A DNA stretch of 64,000 nt from Camillea tinctor. Its lineage: Eukaryota; Ascomycota; Sordariomycetes; Xylariales; Xylariaceae. The first letter of the stretch is position 1, and every line of letters starts with the position of its first letter. The translations under genes and the position numbers were made by a program. The notes under the pieces are model-generated. The model saw only the letters and a program-made list of their open reading frames with translations. It had not been told where the DNA came from and did no database searches. Below, piece after piece: positions 1 to 9,808 of the stretch. Where the stretch lies: assembly GCA_022578605.1 (NCBI GenBank), contig MU394070.1, forward strand, positions 558,001 through 622,000, given 5' to 3'.

Positions 1-1020
1 AAAATTTAGCTATTTAATAGCTTTATTTACAGTGCTACTTTAAAATATTAATAAAGTAGGTGTATATGTTAGTAATTAGTTAGTAATAAGCTTTATTAGC
101 TATAAATAGCTAATAAAAAGTATATATGCCTTAAAAAAATAGTTAATAAAACCATAATAAAATTTAAACTTATTATATTAATATTTTACATTAATGTTTA
201 CTAAGCGCTTAACCACTACGCTATATAGCCAATAAAATAAGGTAAAAGGTTAAAAAAGCCACATATAAAATTTCCAATTTTTAATTATAAAAATTTTATA
301 TATTTTAAAAATTTAAGGCATTTTATAAAAAACATGTTAATTAAAACATTATAAACGTTAACGTTAACATAAAATTATTAACTTAAATATAATATTATAA
401 ATAAAAATTTATTTTTTACAGTAATAAATAATTTTTTTTTAATTTAAGTCGTTAATTTTTAATAAAAAGCGTTAAATGCAACTAGCTTACTTAAAAAAAA
501 ATAGTTTTAACTTACTTTTTAATTAAAAAAGTTTAAATTAAAAAGTTTATTTAATAATAATAAAATAAATTTTTTATAATTGCGTTAAAGTTAAACTTAC
601 TGCAATATATAATGCAAAATATAACAGTATAAAGTAGTATTATAAATATATATAAAAATAAAAAAGTGCAATATTAAATATACAGCTGCGTTATATATTA
701 AATGTTGCTATTTTTTTATTTTATTTATTAATGTTAATATTAGTTTTTATTTTATTTATATAAAGTGCTATATACCTTTTAATATATAATAATTACATTA
801 GTTTAATTTCTAACTTTATATATAAAATAATTAATTAACTATTTATATAAACCTTTATAACTGCTATTAATTTAAATTATAAATTATTATTTTTAAAATA
901 TATTTAATTTTTAATTATACTTAAATATTTAAACTTTTATTATAACATTAATAACATTTAAAATTAAAAAATAACCATAAAAAACTTTTATATTAACATT
1001 AAAATTTATATTTATTTCAT
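1..1020. repeat. AT-rich, RIP-like degenerate repeat block
   Basis: Nearly pure A/T sequence, dense in TA steps and T or A runs, with no coding-like frame on either strand. Composition switches abruptly near position 1020 to ordinary genic DNA. In filamentous ascomycetes such blocks are usually transposon copies mutated by repeat-induced point mutation (C:G to T:A). No LTR, terminal repeat or transposase remnant can be recognised, so the original element is unknown. The block continues off the left edge. Confidence 0.75.
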
Positions 1021-2552
1021 TTAATTTGGTAATGTTTTTGTGTTTTTTAATAAATCTTTTAAAGTACTTTCTGCATAGCTGGCCTTAGCACTGTTCCTTT
1101 TTAATGCAGCCGTGCCTCCCACCATTCCCTTTTGTGATATCCACGAACTGACCCCTGATAAGAAACCCGTCGGGCTTCTTAGTTCTCCTGGGTTGGAAAA
1201 ATCAGCTGGATATAGCTGCTGTGGCGGAGACGTATTGATGCAGTCCTCAACAGAACGACCTCCCGCTAGGTTCCTCGTTATGAGATGACTTGTATCACAA
1301 TTGCAAGTTAGTCCATCACCCCCTCGTCTGTCTCCGAAAGGGGTTGTGAAGATAGAAATAATATAACCGCATATGTTATAGAGCGGCACTTATTTCAAGG
1401 TATATTTGGAAATACTTTAACTACTCACCTCCGGGAAGTTTCCGGTCTTGCGGGTTCACTGAGCAGAGAAAAATAGGGGGTATTGCTTTCGGTACGTATC
1501 GAATTCCGGGAACTGTTTAGGATCGATGCTGTAATTAAGGTTGATCTGGGTCGCAGGTGCTTATCCTGGCCCTCGTTGCTTGCCTGGGCTTCAGTACTGT
1601 TGGCACTCCCGTCTTCATCGTGACCTGAACCCGCTAGGCGGCCCCGTACGTCAGCCGCTATTTCCTCAGCTGACTGACTCTTGCCCTTGTCCTCGTCTGA
1701 TGATCGACTTGAGCTTATAATTGTCTCTAGAGTACCGTAAGCAACGCTTTTTGGACGGACAACGCTTCGCCGTTTGGTTTGTCTGGTATTCGTGTGCTCC
1801 TCATCGCTCGATATTGCTTGAAGAGTCGGACCTCCAGGTACAGGGAGCCCCGACGATGCTAATGACGCCACAAAGCCCGCTCCTGAGCCATGAGGAACGA
1901 CGTGAACCTCATACTGATTGCTAAGCGAGTATCTTGACCGAGCACAGATCTCGGCTATCCGATCGAGATGTGTGACGATATCCTCTTGCATATCCACCAT
2001 GATATTTTTGAAGGTGAAGGCCTCTAGCGGAGGCAACATAGCTTCGTTAGGTGGCACCTTCCTCTTGGTTTTTTGACGGGTGTCGCTCGAGGCTCCACCA
2101 TGACGCCCGAGGCGCATACTAGGAGTATTGGACGTCATGGAGACGACAGAGAATGGGTCTCGACGGCTGGTAGGACGAGTTCTAGTAGAGGAGGAGGAAG
2201 CTGGAGCTGGACCGGAGTAGGTGCGGACCAGGACAGGCTGCGAATAGGTGCCAGTGGTTGTACTCGTGATACTCGGAGGTCCACTGGTGTTGGGGTAGCG
2301 ACGACGCGGAGATGGCTGGGAACGGTTCAACTCTCGCAAGGCGGAGGTGCGGTGTGCGGCAGTGGAGTTATCTAAGGGGATGGGTCTACCCTCGGCAGTG
2401 TTGGGCATCAGGGAGGTGGTCGAAGGATTAGGTTGCGACAGAGGAGGGAAGACGAGAGGCGAGGGAGAGGAGGCGGCAGGGTTGGAAGGCGGACGACTGC
2501 GAGGCTGAGTGGGCGGTTGGGGAAGAGTTGTCGGGGGTGGGTTCTCTGACAT
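1021..2552 (-). CDS. Unrecognised disordered protein, two exons, ending at the AT-rich border
   Basis: Not recognised. The start is the ATG at 2552-2550 (context GCTGCCATG); the frame stays open further upstream but that part reads through a promoter minisatellite. Exon 1 is 2552-1429. Its apparent stop at 1427-1425 lies inside a perfect donor (AG|GTGAGT), and an acceptor GACAG at 1328 joins in frame to exon 2 (1327-1021), giving 476 residues. About the first 170 residues are Pro/Ser/Thr/Arg-rich and probably disordered. A more ordered segment near residues 175-230 contains LPPLEAFTFKNIMVDMQED and looks like a conserved helix region. The rest is acidic and Ser-rich. The last 30 codons become strongly A/T biased, as if RIP had leaked from the neighbouring block. 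The alternative is an unspliced 375-residue product ending at 1425. No function is proposed. Confidence 0.55.
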
Positions 2553-2650
2553 GGCAGCGTTTAGGTTGTCGGGTGCGTGGCGTGGAGTGTGAATATAGGT
2601 CGGAGAGCAAAGGAGGTAAGTTGGTGGTCGTGGGTCTAGCTGGTATGTCA

Positions 2651-2752
2651 ATCCGTCTATCCGTCTGGTGCGTGGTGCGTCGTCTATCCGTCTGGTGCGT
2701 GGTGCGTGGTGCGTGATGCGTGGTGCGTTGGTGCGTTGGTGCGGTCTGTCTA
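2651..2752. repeat. TGGTGCG minisatellite upstream of the disordered-protein gene
   Basis: Imperfect tandem units of GGTGCGT/TGGTGCG, interrupted by two copies of a CGTCTATCCGTC-like spacer. It lies 100-200 nt upstream of the chosen ATG, in the probable promoter or 5' leader. The unit number is likely to vary between strains. Confidence 0.75.
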
Positions 2753-3374
2753 CATTCCAATAACAAACGAACTGGGAAAGGTAAAGCAGGTGTGATGATA
2801 TGCAGCGAATTGAACTCCCGTCTGGTAGGCAGGCAGATGGTTTGGTAAAGAGGGGAAGAAGGAGGATTCAAGTTACCTGACTGGCGGGCATGAAAGGTGG
2901 ATTAAGAACAACAAATTGTGGTAGAAGCTGAGCAAGTGATGCAAGTCGAGTATGCAATGAAGTCGTGGCCCCGTTCGAGTGGTGGCTGGCCGAGTGTGGG
3001 AGACATGGGGTGGGTCCCCTACGATGACTAATAAAATGGGGTGAGGGCTTATCCTAAGGTTTCTTTCCGGATAGGCGAGGCGAGGGGTGAGCAAGACAAC
3101 TAGTCTCCGGCGGCTTTGCCCCGCAGTTTTAGTACCCCGATTAGGGTAGGTACCTAGGTACCTATCCCATCCAAGTTACCTACACTAGGAGAGGGGCAAC
3201 CGTACAAGAGCATCCAGGTAAGTACGTAAAGTAGGTACGTGGGTAAATAGTAGATAGGCAAGTATATCCATGTGTACTTCTTGCTAAGTGATAGATATAT
3301 ATCTATCTTGTATACTCCTTTTCTGGCCAGTATCTTTAGCACTCTTCCCGCCTCTTTTTCTTTCTCCTTCTCTC

Positions 3375-3413
3375 CCCCTCCCTCTCCCTCTCCCTCTCCC
3401 TCTCCCTCTCCCT
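3375..3413. repeat. (CCCTCT)n tract
   Basis: About six near-perfect CCCTCT/CTCCCT hexamer units immediately downstream of the PMP3-type stop codon on the minus strand. It probably lies in that gene's 3' UTR or just past it. Confidence 0.75.
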
Positions 3414-3481
3414 ATCTATCCCTTTCTTCCTATAACGCCCCTCGAGACTCCAAATAAACCACCCCTTTTCTTTGATAGTCA

Positions 3482-3904
3482 TCATCCGTGGGTCGGCTGG
3501 ATCATTGTGCCGTAGTTAGCACCGCCAGACTGAACGCGATCGCTGTAAACGCCTGGCGCTCGCTGCGCTGCGATGCGTCCTTCTCTAACTTGTTCGCGAC
3601 GATCAAAGTAAACATATTCGATGTAAAACGCGTGAATATGTCCCGGAATGTATCTATTATCAAGAGTTAGTCGGGGTTACTTTCGGTATGACGGCGTGAC
3701 GCTCGCTTGCCCTAGGATGGTGAGGCAAATGTTAATGAATAGATCGGCGCCGCATCCGGCAACAGTCCAGACACCGATGGGGGGGACTGTTTGAATACAG
3801 GTCAATGCTTCTGCACGACTATTACGTATATTTGGAGACCTTCTGCTGCCACACTTACAGAGGATCGTGATAAGGACGACTAGTATAGCTGACACAGCAC
3901 CCAT
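3482..3904 (-). CDS. PMP3/RCI2-type plasma membrane proteolipid, three exons
   Basis: A small two-helix membrane protein of the UPF0057 (Pmp3/RCI2) family, which influences plasma-membrane potential and salt tolerance. Exons are 3904-3859, 3786-3711 and 3653-3482, giving exactly 97 residues. The first helix (MGAVSAILVVLITIL) leads into the family core PPIGVW, then CGADLFINICLTILGYIPGH and IHAFYIEYVYFDRR, ending in a longer polar tail than the roughly 55-residue yeast protein; such tails are common in filamentous fungi. Intron 1 has donor GTAAGT and acceptor AACAG. Intron 2 (3710-3654) starts with GC (GCAAGC), has a perfect GACTAAC branch site and ends AATAG, so it is a GC-AG intron. No exon is long enough to stand out alone. 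Two AGGGG cores (3957-3961, 3996-4000) lie just upstream of the start and match the stress-response element core, which would fit a salt-stress gene; that regulation is inference. Confidence 0.9.
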
Positions 3905-5612
3905 GATCGAAGTTCTGGAGAAATTTGTTTGATGCCGGGTTAGAAAGATATGATGTAGGGGTGTATAGAGAGAAAAGAAATGAGGTCGAGGATAGAGGGG
4001 CCAATAGTGAAAAGAAGAAACACAACCCGAAACCAAATAAGATTCATGGAATCATCAGATTAAGACAGTCGGGAGTCTGCATTCAGGATAAGGCCAAAGT
4101 TGGCCAATCAACGCCAGCGCCTTGTGAGTAACTGTTCTCGGTGACGTATACAAACCTTCCGTTACCTCTAAATTGGAACTTATCCGATATGCACACGGGC
4201 CACAAACCAATATGTAGCGTATTTGACAACATTAAATACAATATATATATATATATATATACACGACCCGTATCGGTACCTGATTGCTGGATACAGACGT
4301 ATTTATGCACACTATGTGGTATTTTCCTAACCATGTTAAAAAGGGAGCACAATATACGAGTGGATAATGATAACGCGCTGTCAACTGTTGAACAAACTAT
4401 ACTAACGCTTTGCAGTTCTATAGAGAAAAGAGCAGTACCGACTGATGCGCGTTTGGCCTGTGTGTTTATATGTATGTCAATAAACTTATCTTATGTTTTT
4501 ATGTACCTCCGAATTTGCGATTTATTTTACCAACCATTTAGTCTTGCGAACAGCCACCACACAGGTATCCGTACCACCTCATTTTTGATAAATCGGCGTA
4601 TATGCATATCATATTTAACCAGGTTATGTATAAAATAAAGCATATAACCTACAACATTAAGTACGTACTATCCATTGTTATGGTTTCCTTTCTGTCCTTT
4701 CAATTTTCTCTTTCTTTATATATATAGTATATTATCGTATTATGAATACCTATTTTTGTAGACGAAAAAAGTTTTTTATTTCCACTATTGTATTTAAAAG
4801 CTGGAGCTGGAGCTGGAGCTAAGAATTGGAACTGGAACTGGAGCTGGATGGGACTAAAACTCAGGGGAGATGGGAACAATCAATCAACAAACCAACCAAT
4901 ACATTATTATTTTTATTACTAGTTTTTTTTTTCCCACCCCTTCCTTTCTTCAACACTTCGACGATTGCAACTTGTGATTTGCAAATCTCGGGGCTTTTTT
5001 TATTGTATTCGAAAGTCTTACCTACTATTCATTCTCTCACTTCAATTTCCTCTCCACAAAGCATCAGTCCCTCGCATCCTTTTATTTTTTTTTTTTCCCT
5101 CTTCACCTCAGTCTACCTTTTTCTTCTACACTCACCCCAGGATTGCGAGGGTTTTCTAGAATTGACAGCACATTTTCTCTCAAGAGAGGACTCCCTTCCG
5201 TTACGGCCTGGGTTCTTTCGCATTGTGCTCGCTTCATTATTGTTCCCCCCCCTACCCCCTTCCCTCCCTTTAGTTTCCTCATTTTTCAGGCCGATTCGAG
5301 CTTTAGTTGCTCGCTGCAGGAGAAGACGAAGAAAAAAAAAATAAAAGCACACCCACACACAAATACACTATCAACATACCAACATCGTCTACTCGGCACC
5401 CTCTGACAGTTTCGTCCACCCCCCCCTTCAATCCACCTTCAATTCCGCCGTTAAGTACGAGTGTCGGTATTTCGAAGAACTCGAGCGATTTTCCGTCTTA
5501 CCACGCCGAGCGATCAAGGACGGTTGTCTAGATCTACCGTCTTTTCGATATAGATATTGCCATACCTCTTGTACCATATTACCCTCGTATACCGCTTGTT
5601 TGAACATCCATC
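3905..5612. other. Intergenic; promoter and leader of the Nrp1-type gene
   Basis: Between divergent genes. It contains a short TA run near 4243-4261, a GGAGCT tandem tract (4801-4852), and pyrimidine-rich stretches (4920-5130 and 5240-5450) typical of fungal promoters and 5' leaders. Reading frames at 4083-4352 (-) and 4141-4638 (+) lack coding character. Confidence 0.6.
4801..4852. repeat. GGAGCT / GGAACT tandem tract
   Basis: About eight hexamer units of GGAGCT, with GGAACT variants in the middle, plus a short interruption (AAGAATT). Upstream of the Nrp1-type gene; no coding function is seen. Confidence 0.7.
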
Positions 5613-7768
5613 ATGTCGGCAACTCAGCAGAATCCACCTCCCCATATTGATCGTTACGTTGTTATTCATGTTGCTACTACATGTGACGAGCATGGCGTCT
5701 ACGTGACAAAAGATTCGGCCGAGGTGATCGAATTGGGTTGGATTCTACTCGACTCCAAGACGCTTGACGAGGTGCGGACAACTTGTAGCCGCAGGTTCGG
5801 ACGGAGGCTGACCTGGACTGTTCTACACTCTAGATACACCGTGAAAGCGTGCTCGTGAAGCCCATCAACACCCCTATTACTCCCCTTTGTAGTGAGTTGC
5901 AGCTTTCTCGACCTAGCTGAACACTTCTCGATACGACTTTATTAGGGTCCTGTTAGACTGACCCGTCCACTTTGCAGCTAGCCTTACAACCCTGACCTGG
6001 GAGCACGTCCGAAATGCCGGTACCTTCCGAGACGCGGTCAACCGCTTTGATGCCTTTGCTTCCGAGCATTTGACTTCGCAAAACCTCGACTTTGTCTTTG
6101 TCACTCTCGATGCTTGGGACCTGCGTGTTCAACTGCCTCGCGAAGCTCGCGACAAGGCTGTCGTCCTCCCTCCTTATTTGCAACACTCTCGCACCTTTGA
6201 TCTCCGGACCGAGTACCAGCGCTGGCAACAGCACCATCCCGAGTCGCTGCCGTTTGGCCCTTCCATGTTGTCTAATATCTGTGCTGCTCTCGAGGTCGAG
6301 CCGGTACAGTCCAGTGCCCCCATCAAGCACAACCTTCCATTTCATCTGCAGGCCCTAGCTCCTGCATCTCCCCGGCGTGCTATGGAAGAGGCCGTCACTC
6401 TTGCCCGTGTCCTTCGGGGCCTAATCCGTAAATCACAACCTCCCCAGGAGCATCCCGACGTTCTGACTCGCCCCATGGATGCTCGTGCCGACGTGCGTGC
6501 CTTTTTATCCGAGAGGAGCAAAGTCCTCCACATGTCTGGCTTGCCCCATGATACCACACAGTCTGAGCTTGAGAGTTGGTTTACCCAGTTTGGCGGCCGC
6601 CCTATCGCTTTCTGGACTCTGCGCACCCCTGAGCAGCACAAACCGACGGGCACTGGCTTTGCCGTGTTTTCGTCCCATGAAGAGGTAAGTTATGAATCTA
6701 GTCTATCAAGTGCAAGTACTACGTTTCCTCCGGCCTATACCCTAGATTGTCTCAGCAGGGGACCAGTACTTGATAAACCGCCTTCTCAGCACATTAATTA
6801 TCTAGCTGGGAGTTCGCTAACATTGCGTTGTCCACTAGGCTGCCGAAAGTCTTTGCATGAATGGCCGCGCTCTGAACGAGAAGGCCATTGAGGTCTCTCC
6901 ATCTTCTAGCAGGGTTCTGGATCGTGCTGCGGAAATTCTAACGCCATTCCCCCCAAGCAAAAATCGTCCACGGCCTGGTGACTGGACTTGTCCTTCATGT
7001 GGATTTTCGAACTTCCAACGACGAACAGCTTGCTTCCGGTGCTCCTTCCCTGCCGTCAGCGCAGGACCCCAGGGTGATATGGGTTACGGTTATGGCTACG
7101 GGCCACCAGCCATGATGCCCCCACCCCACCACGGTGGTCATCACGGAAACATGGGCCATGGTGGCCCCCGCCTCGGTGGAAGCGGTGTGGTACCCTTTCG
7201 TGCTGGAGACTGGAAATGCGGTAACGAAGTCTGTGGTTATCACAACTTTGCAAAGAATGTTTGCTGCCTTCGATGCGGTGCTAGTCGTGCTGGAGCTGCG
7301 GTAGTTGCGGATTCGGGCTATCCTTCACCAATGGACAACAGCTCTAGCTATGGGATGGGCTCGGGTTCCATGGCTGGCACTCCAGGCCCTGGCCCTTTTG
7401 CGTCCGCTGCTGGGCCTTTCGGTGCTTCTGGTGGTTATGGCCAGCACTTTGGCGGCCCCCCTAGCACATACGCTCTTCCTTCGGGCATTGGTGGGGGCGC
7501 AGCACCGTATCCTTCTTTGAACACTCACTTTGGCCCCGCTCCGGGATCCCACTCAGCCGGGCCTTTCGATAGTCGCGCTGCTGAGGCAGCTTTCCAATCA
7601 GCAAGCAATGGACCCGTTTCGGCTGGTCCTTCCAACAATTTCTACTCGTCTCAGTCGGAGAACGACCCATTCGCGTTCCTCTCTTCCGGAATTGGCGGCT
7701 TGTCTGTCAGTGGTGGTGATGCTCGCCAGAACGGTGCTGGTGCACCCCCTAGCAAATCCCCTGCGTAA
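5613..7768 (+). CDS. Nrp1/ARP-type RNA-binding protein (exonuclease-like fold, RRM, two RanBP2 zinc fingers)
   Basis: Exons 5613-5771, 5834-5891, 5978-6684 and 6839-7768 give 617 residues. The N-terminal part (about 12-200) matches the DEDD 3'-5' exonuclease fold of the ERI-1 type, but the first catalytic motif reads VIHVATTCDEHG where active enzymes have an acidic D-x-E, so catalysis is doubtful. An RRM spans about residues 253-330 and is interrupted by intron 3. Two RanBP2-type zinc ribbons follow: GDWTCPSCGFSNFQ (C359, C362, C373, C376) and GDWKCGNEVCGYHNF (C435, C440, C451, C454). The C-terminus is Gly/Ser/Pro/Phe-rich and low complexity. This order is that of yeast Nrp1 and the fungal asparagine-rich ARP proteins, which are cytoplasmic and stress-granule associated. 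All introns are GT-AG; intron 3 (154 nt) is long and contains an inverted repeat. Confidence 0.9.
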
Positions 7769-9808
7769 AAGTACATATTTCCTCGGTTTCCATTGATCTT
7801 CAGTATCCGTTGCGATTATTACTTATATCGGAACGAATTTGGAATGATGAATGGAAGATAGACAATAAGCGACTTTGGAACCTTGGCGGTATTTCTCTGG
7901 ACCTTAAAAAAAAAAGCACTAAAGATGTGACAACCTTTGGAAGAATATATGGTATGGTATGGGAGGGGAGGGAGTCGGATTGAGCAATGGATTGGTAGGG
8001 TGTCATGTGATACAAAAAAGCAAGGGACAAAAGCAAATGAAAAAACTATACTGGGCTGGACTGGAATGTTGCAGGCGGAGCGGAAAGACAAAAGAAAATT
8101 GGCCAAAACTTTTATTTTCTTTTTCTCATTTAATTCTCGGAACGGATAACGAAGGCTGGCTTGACTACCCAACGTCGGTCGACTCTTGTCCTGCGGATCT
8201 TCGACCAAGTCGCCAGATATACATTGAACGTTTCGATCTTGGTAAATGGACCGACGAACTTGTACATGGATGGAAATGTGTAGCAGGGTTGTTGGACTTG
8301 AATGGTGGCATAGCGCAGGGAGTGTAAAGGGTTGGCCTTTATTCTCAAGTCCCAAACTTATTCCCCAAAGATATTGTATTTCCTTTTCTATTACTGTTAC
8401 TGTTTTCCTTTCCACTGTGTGTTTTCTCGCGTATTTTCATTCCTTTCCCGTCATTCTTGTTATTCTTGTCTATCATCATACTCAAGAGGTCGGTTCTTTT
8501 GTCCCTAAAGGTCACGGATGATCGGCTCGGACGGCCGTGGATAGTTTGAGGAGTCAGGAGTGACGGTTGGTTGGCAGCATCCATGCTACGGCGAAGACAT
8601 GGCATTGATTCTCGGCTGATTTAGCTTTGGTCAACAATGGCCCTAACTATTCCCTACGACGTGTCAATGGACCTTTTACTCAAGGCCAAATTCTCCTGGC
8701 TTTTCACCCATGCTTGTCCCAACGACGATTGTGGTAGTCAAGTAAAATAATAGGTTGTTGACATTGCCCCCCCCCCCCCCTATGGAAGTTGGAGGGACAG
8801 CCGTGAACATATTGGGTACTTTTCATAATTGTTCCTGGAAACTACTGTTGCATATTCGAGATATAAGGAAGAAAAGGTCAAAGACAGAGGGGCGGGAAAA
8901 AGGAAACCATCTTCATTGTCTGCTTTCAGAGATTTGCCTACTATAATCCACGTTGCTGTGACTGCTGTCCGAATCAACCTCGTCAATCAGTAAATGATCG
9001 ACTAATTCCTGACCTTAATAAATGCATCGCTTGAATCCTGTAACATATATGTCAATGCTATCAATCAGTTAAAATCTAGTCATGTCTTGGTTTATCCTAA
9101 GTTTTCATACACAAGTTCTACATATAAAAAAATATTTTTAGTTTGATGTTCTACCATATTCCACCTCAAAAATCTTTTAGTCAACTTAGCGATAATCAAG
9201 CAATGTCCCGGAGTTTATCCCTAACCTAGATATTATTCAAGATATAGACTTTACATCTGCAATTGAATATTTAATTTCTTATGGCATAACTAAGTTCGTG
9301 ACGAGTCCCTCCCACGGACTTGAGGTGGGGGGAAGATCTGTGAACAACAGGCCACCGCAGTCTATGTAATTTAGAAGTTAGGAGCCATGAAAATATATTG
9401 AGAGCAATTAGCAACCTTAAAACTTCACGTCAGGAGGTACATTACTATCGTGGCTATCTTGTGTGAGACTAGCATATGCCATTATTTTATAGCTACTTGA
9501 CTATAAGTGTACTCGATGTCATCTCATTGCGTGCTGTGGCTTATATTTTACATAATTCGATATATGGATGCCGTGATAGAAGTCTCTGTTCATGATTATG
9601 GGTTTGAGGAGCGATTGTATGGGTTCTCTATTATTTGTTGTTCTCGTCCTCCCAATGAACACTTCATATTATAGCTTTCATACGCCCAATACCCATCATC
9701 AATAAACGGACGATGGCGAGTTATCAACAATATAACAACCATGATTGTAGACATCAGTGGAAGCTTATAACGCAACGTACCAGTCGATGGCAAAGGCCCC
9801 TTGATTCA
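7769..9808. other. Intergenic between convergent genes
   Basis: Holds the 3' ends of the Nrp1-type gene and XRN1. A poly-C run lies at about 8766-8780, and 8950-9600 is A/T-richer. Short ORFs on both strands lack codon structure and motifs; I see no gene. Confidence 0.6.

Larger units (their letters stand above)
2553..3481. other. Intergenic, with minisatellite and CT tract
   Basis: This lies between the 3' end of the PMP3-type gene and the start of the disordered-protein gene, both on the minus strand. It holds a TGGTGCG-type minisatellite (2651-2752), a CCTAGGTA-type motif cluster near 3150-3170 and a CCCTCT tract (3375-3413). I see no gene. Confidence 0.6.

Noticed and set aside
1..1020. 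A/T block as a mitochondrial DNA insertion
   Set aside because: No mitochondrial gene, tRNA or rRNA segment is recognisable; the abrupt edge and genic neighbour fit a RIP-mutated repeat better.
2073..2375. 100-codon plus-strand ORF
   Set aside because: Antisense shadow of the Ser/Arg/Pro-rich part of the disordered-protein gene.
4141..4638. 165-codon ORF upstream of the Nrp1-type gene
   Set aside because: Passes through a TA repeat, has no domain or codon bias, and an equally long frame exists on the other strand.
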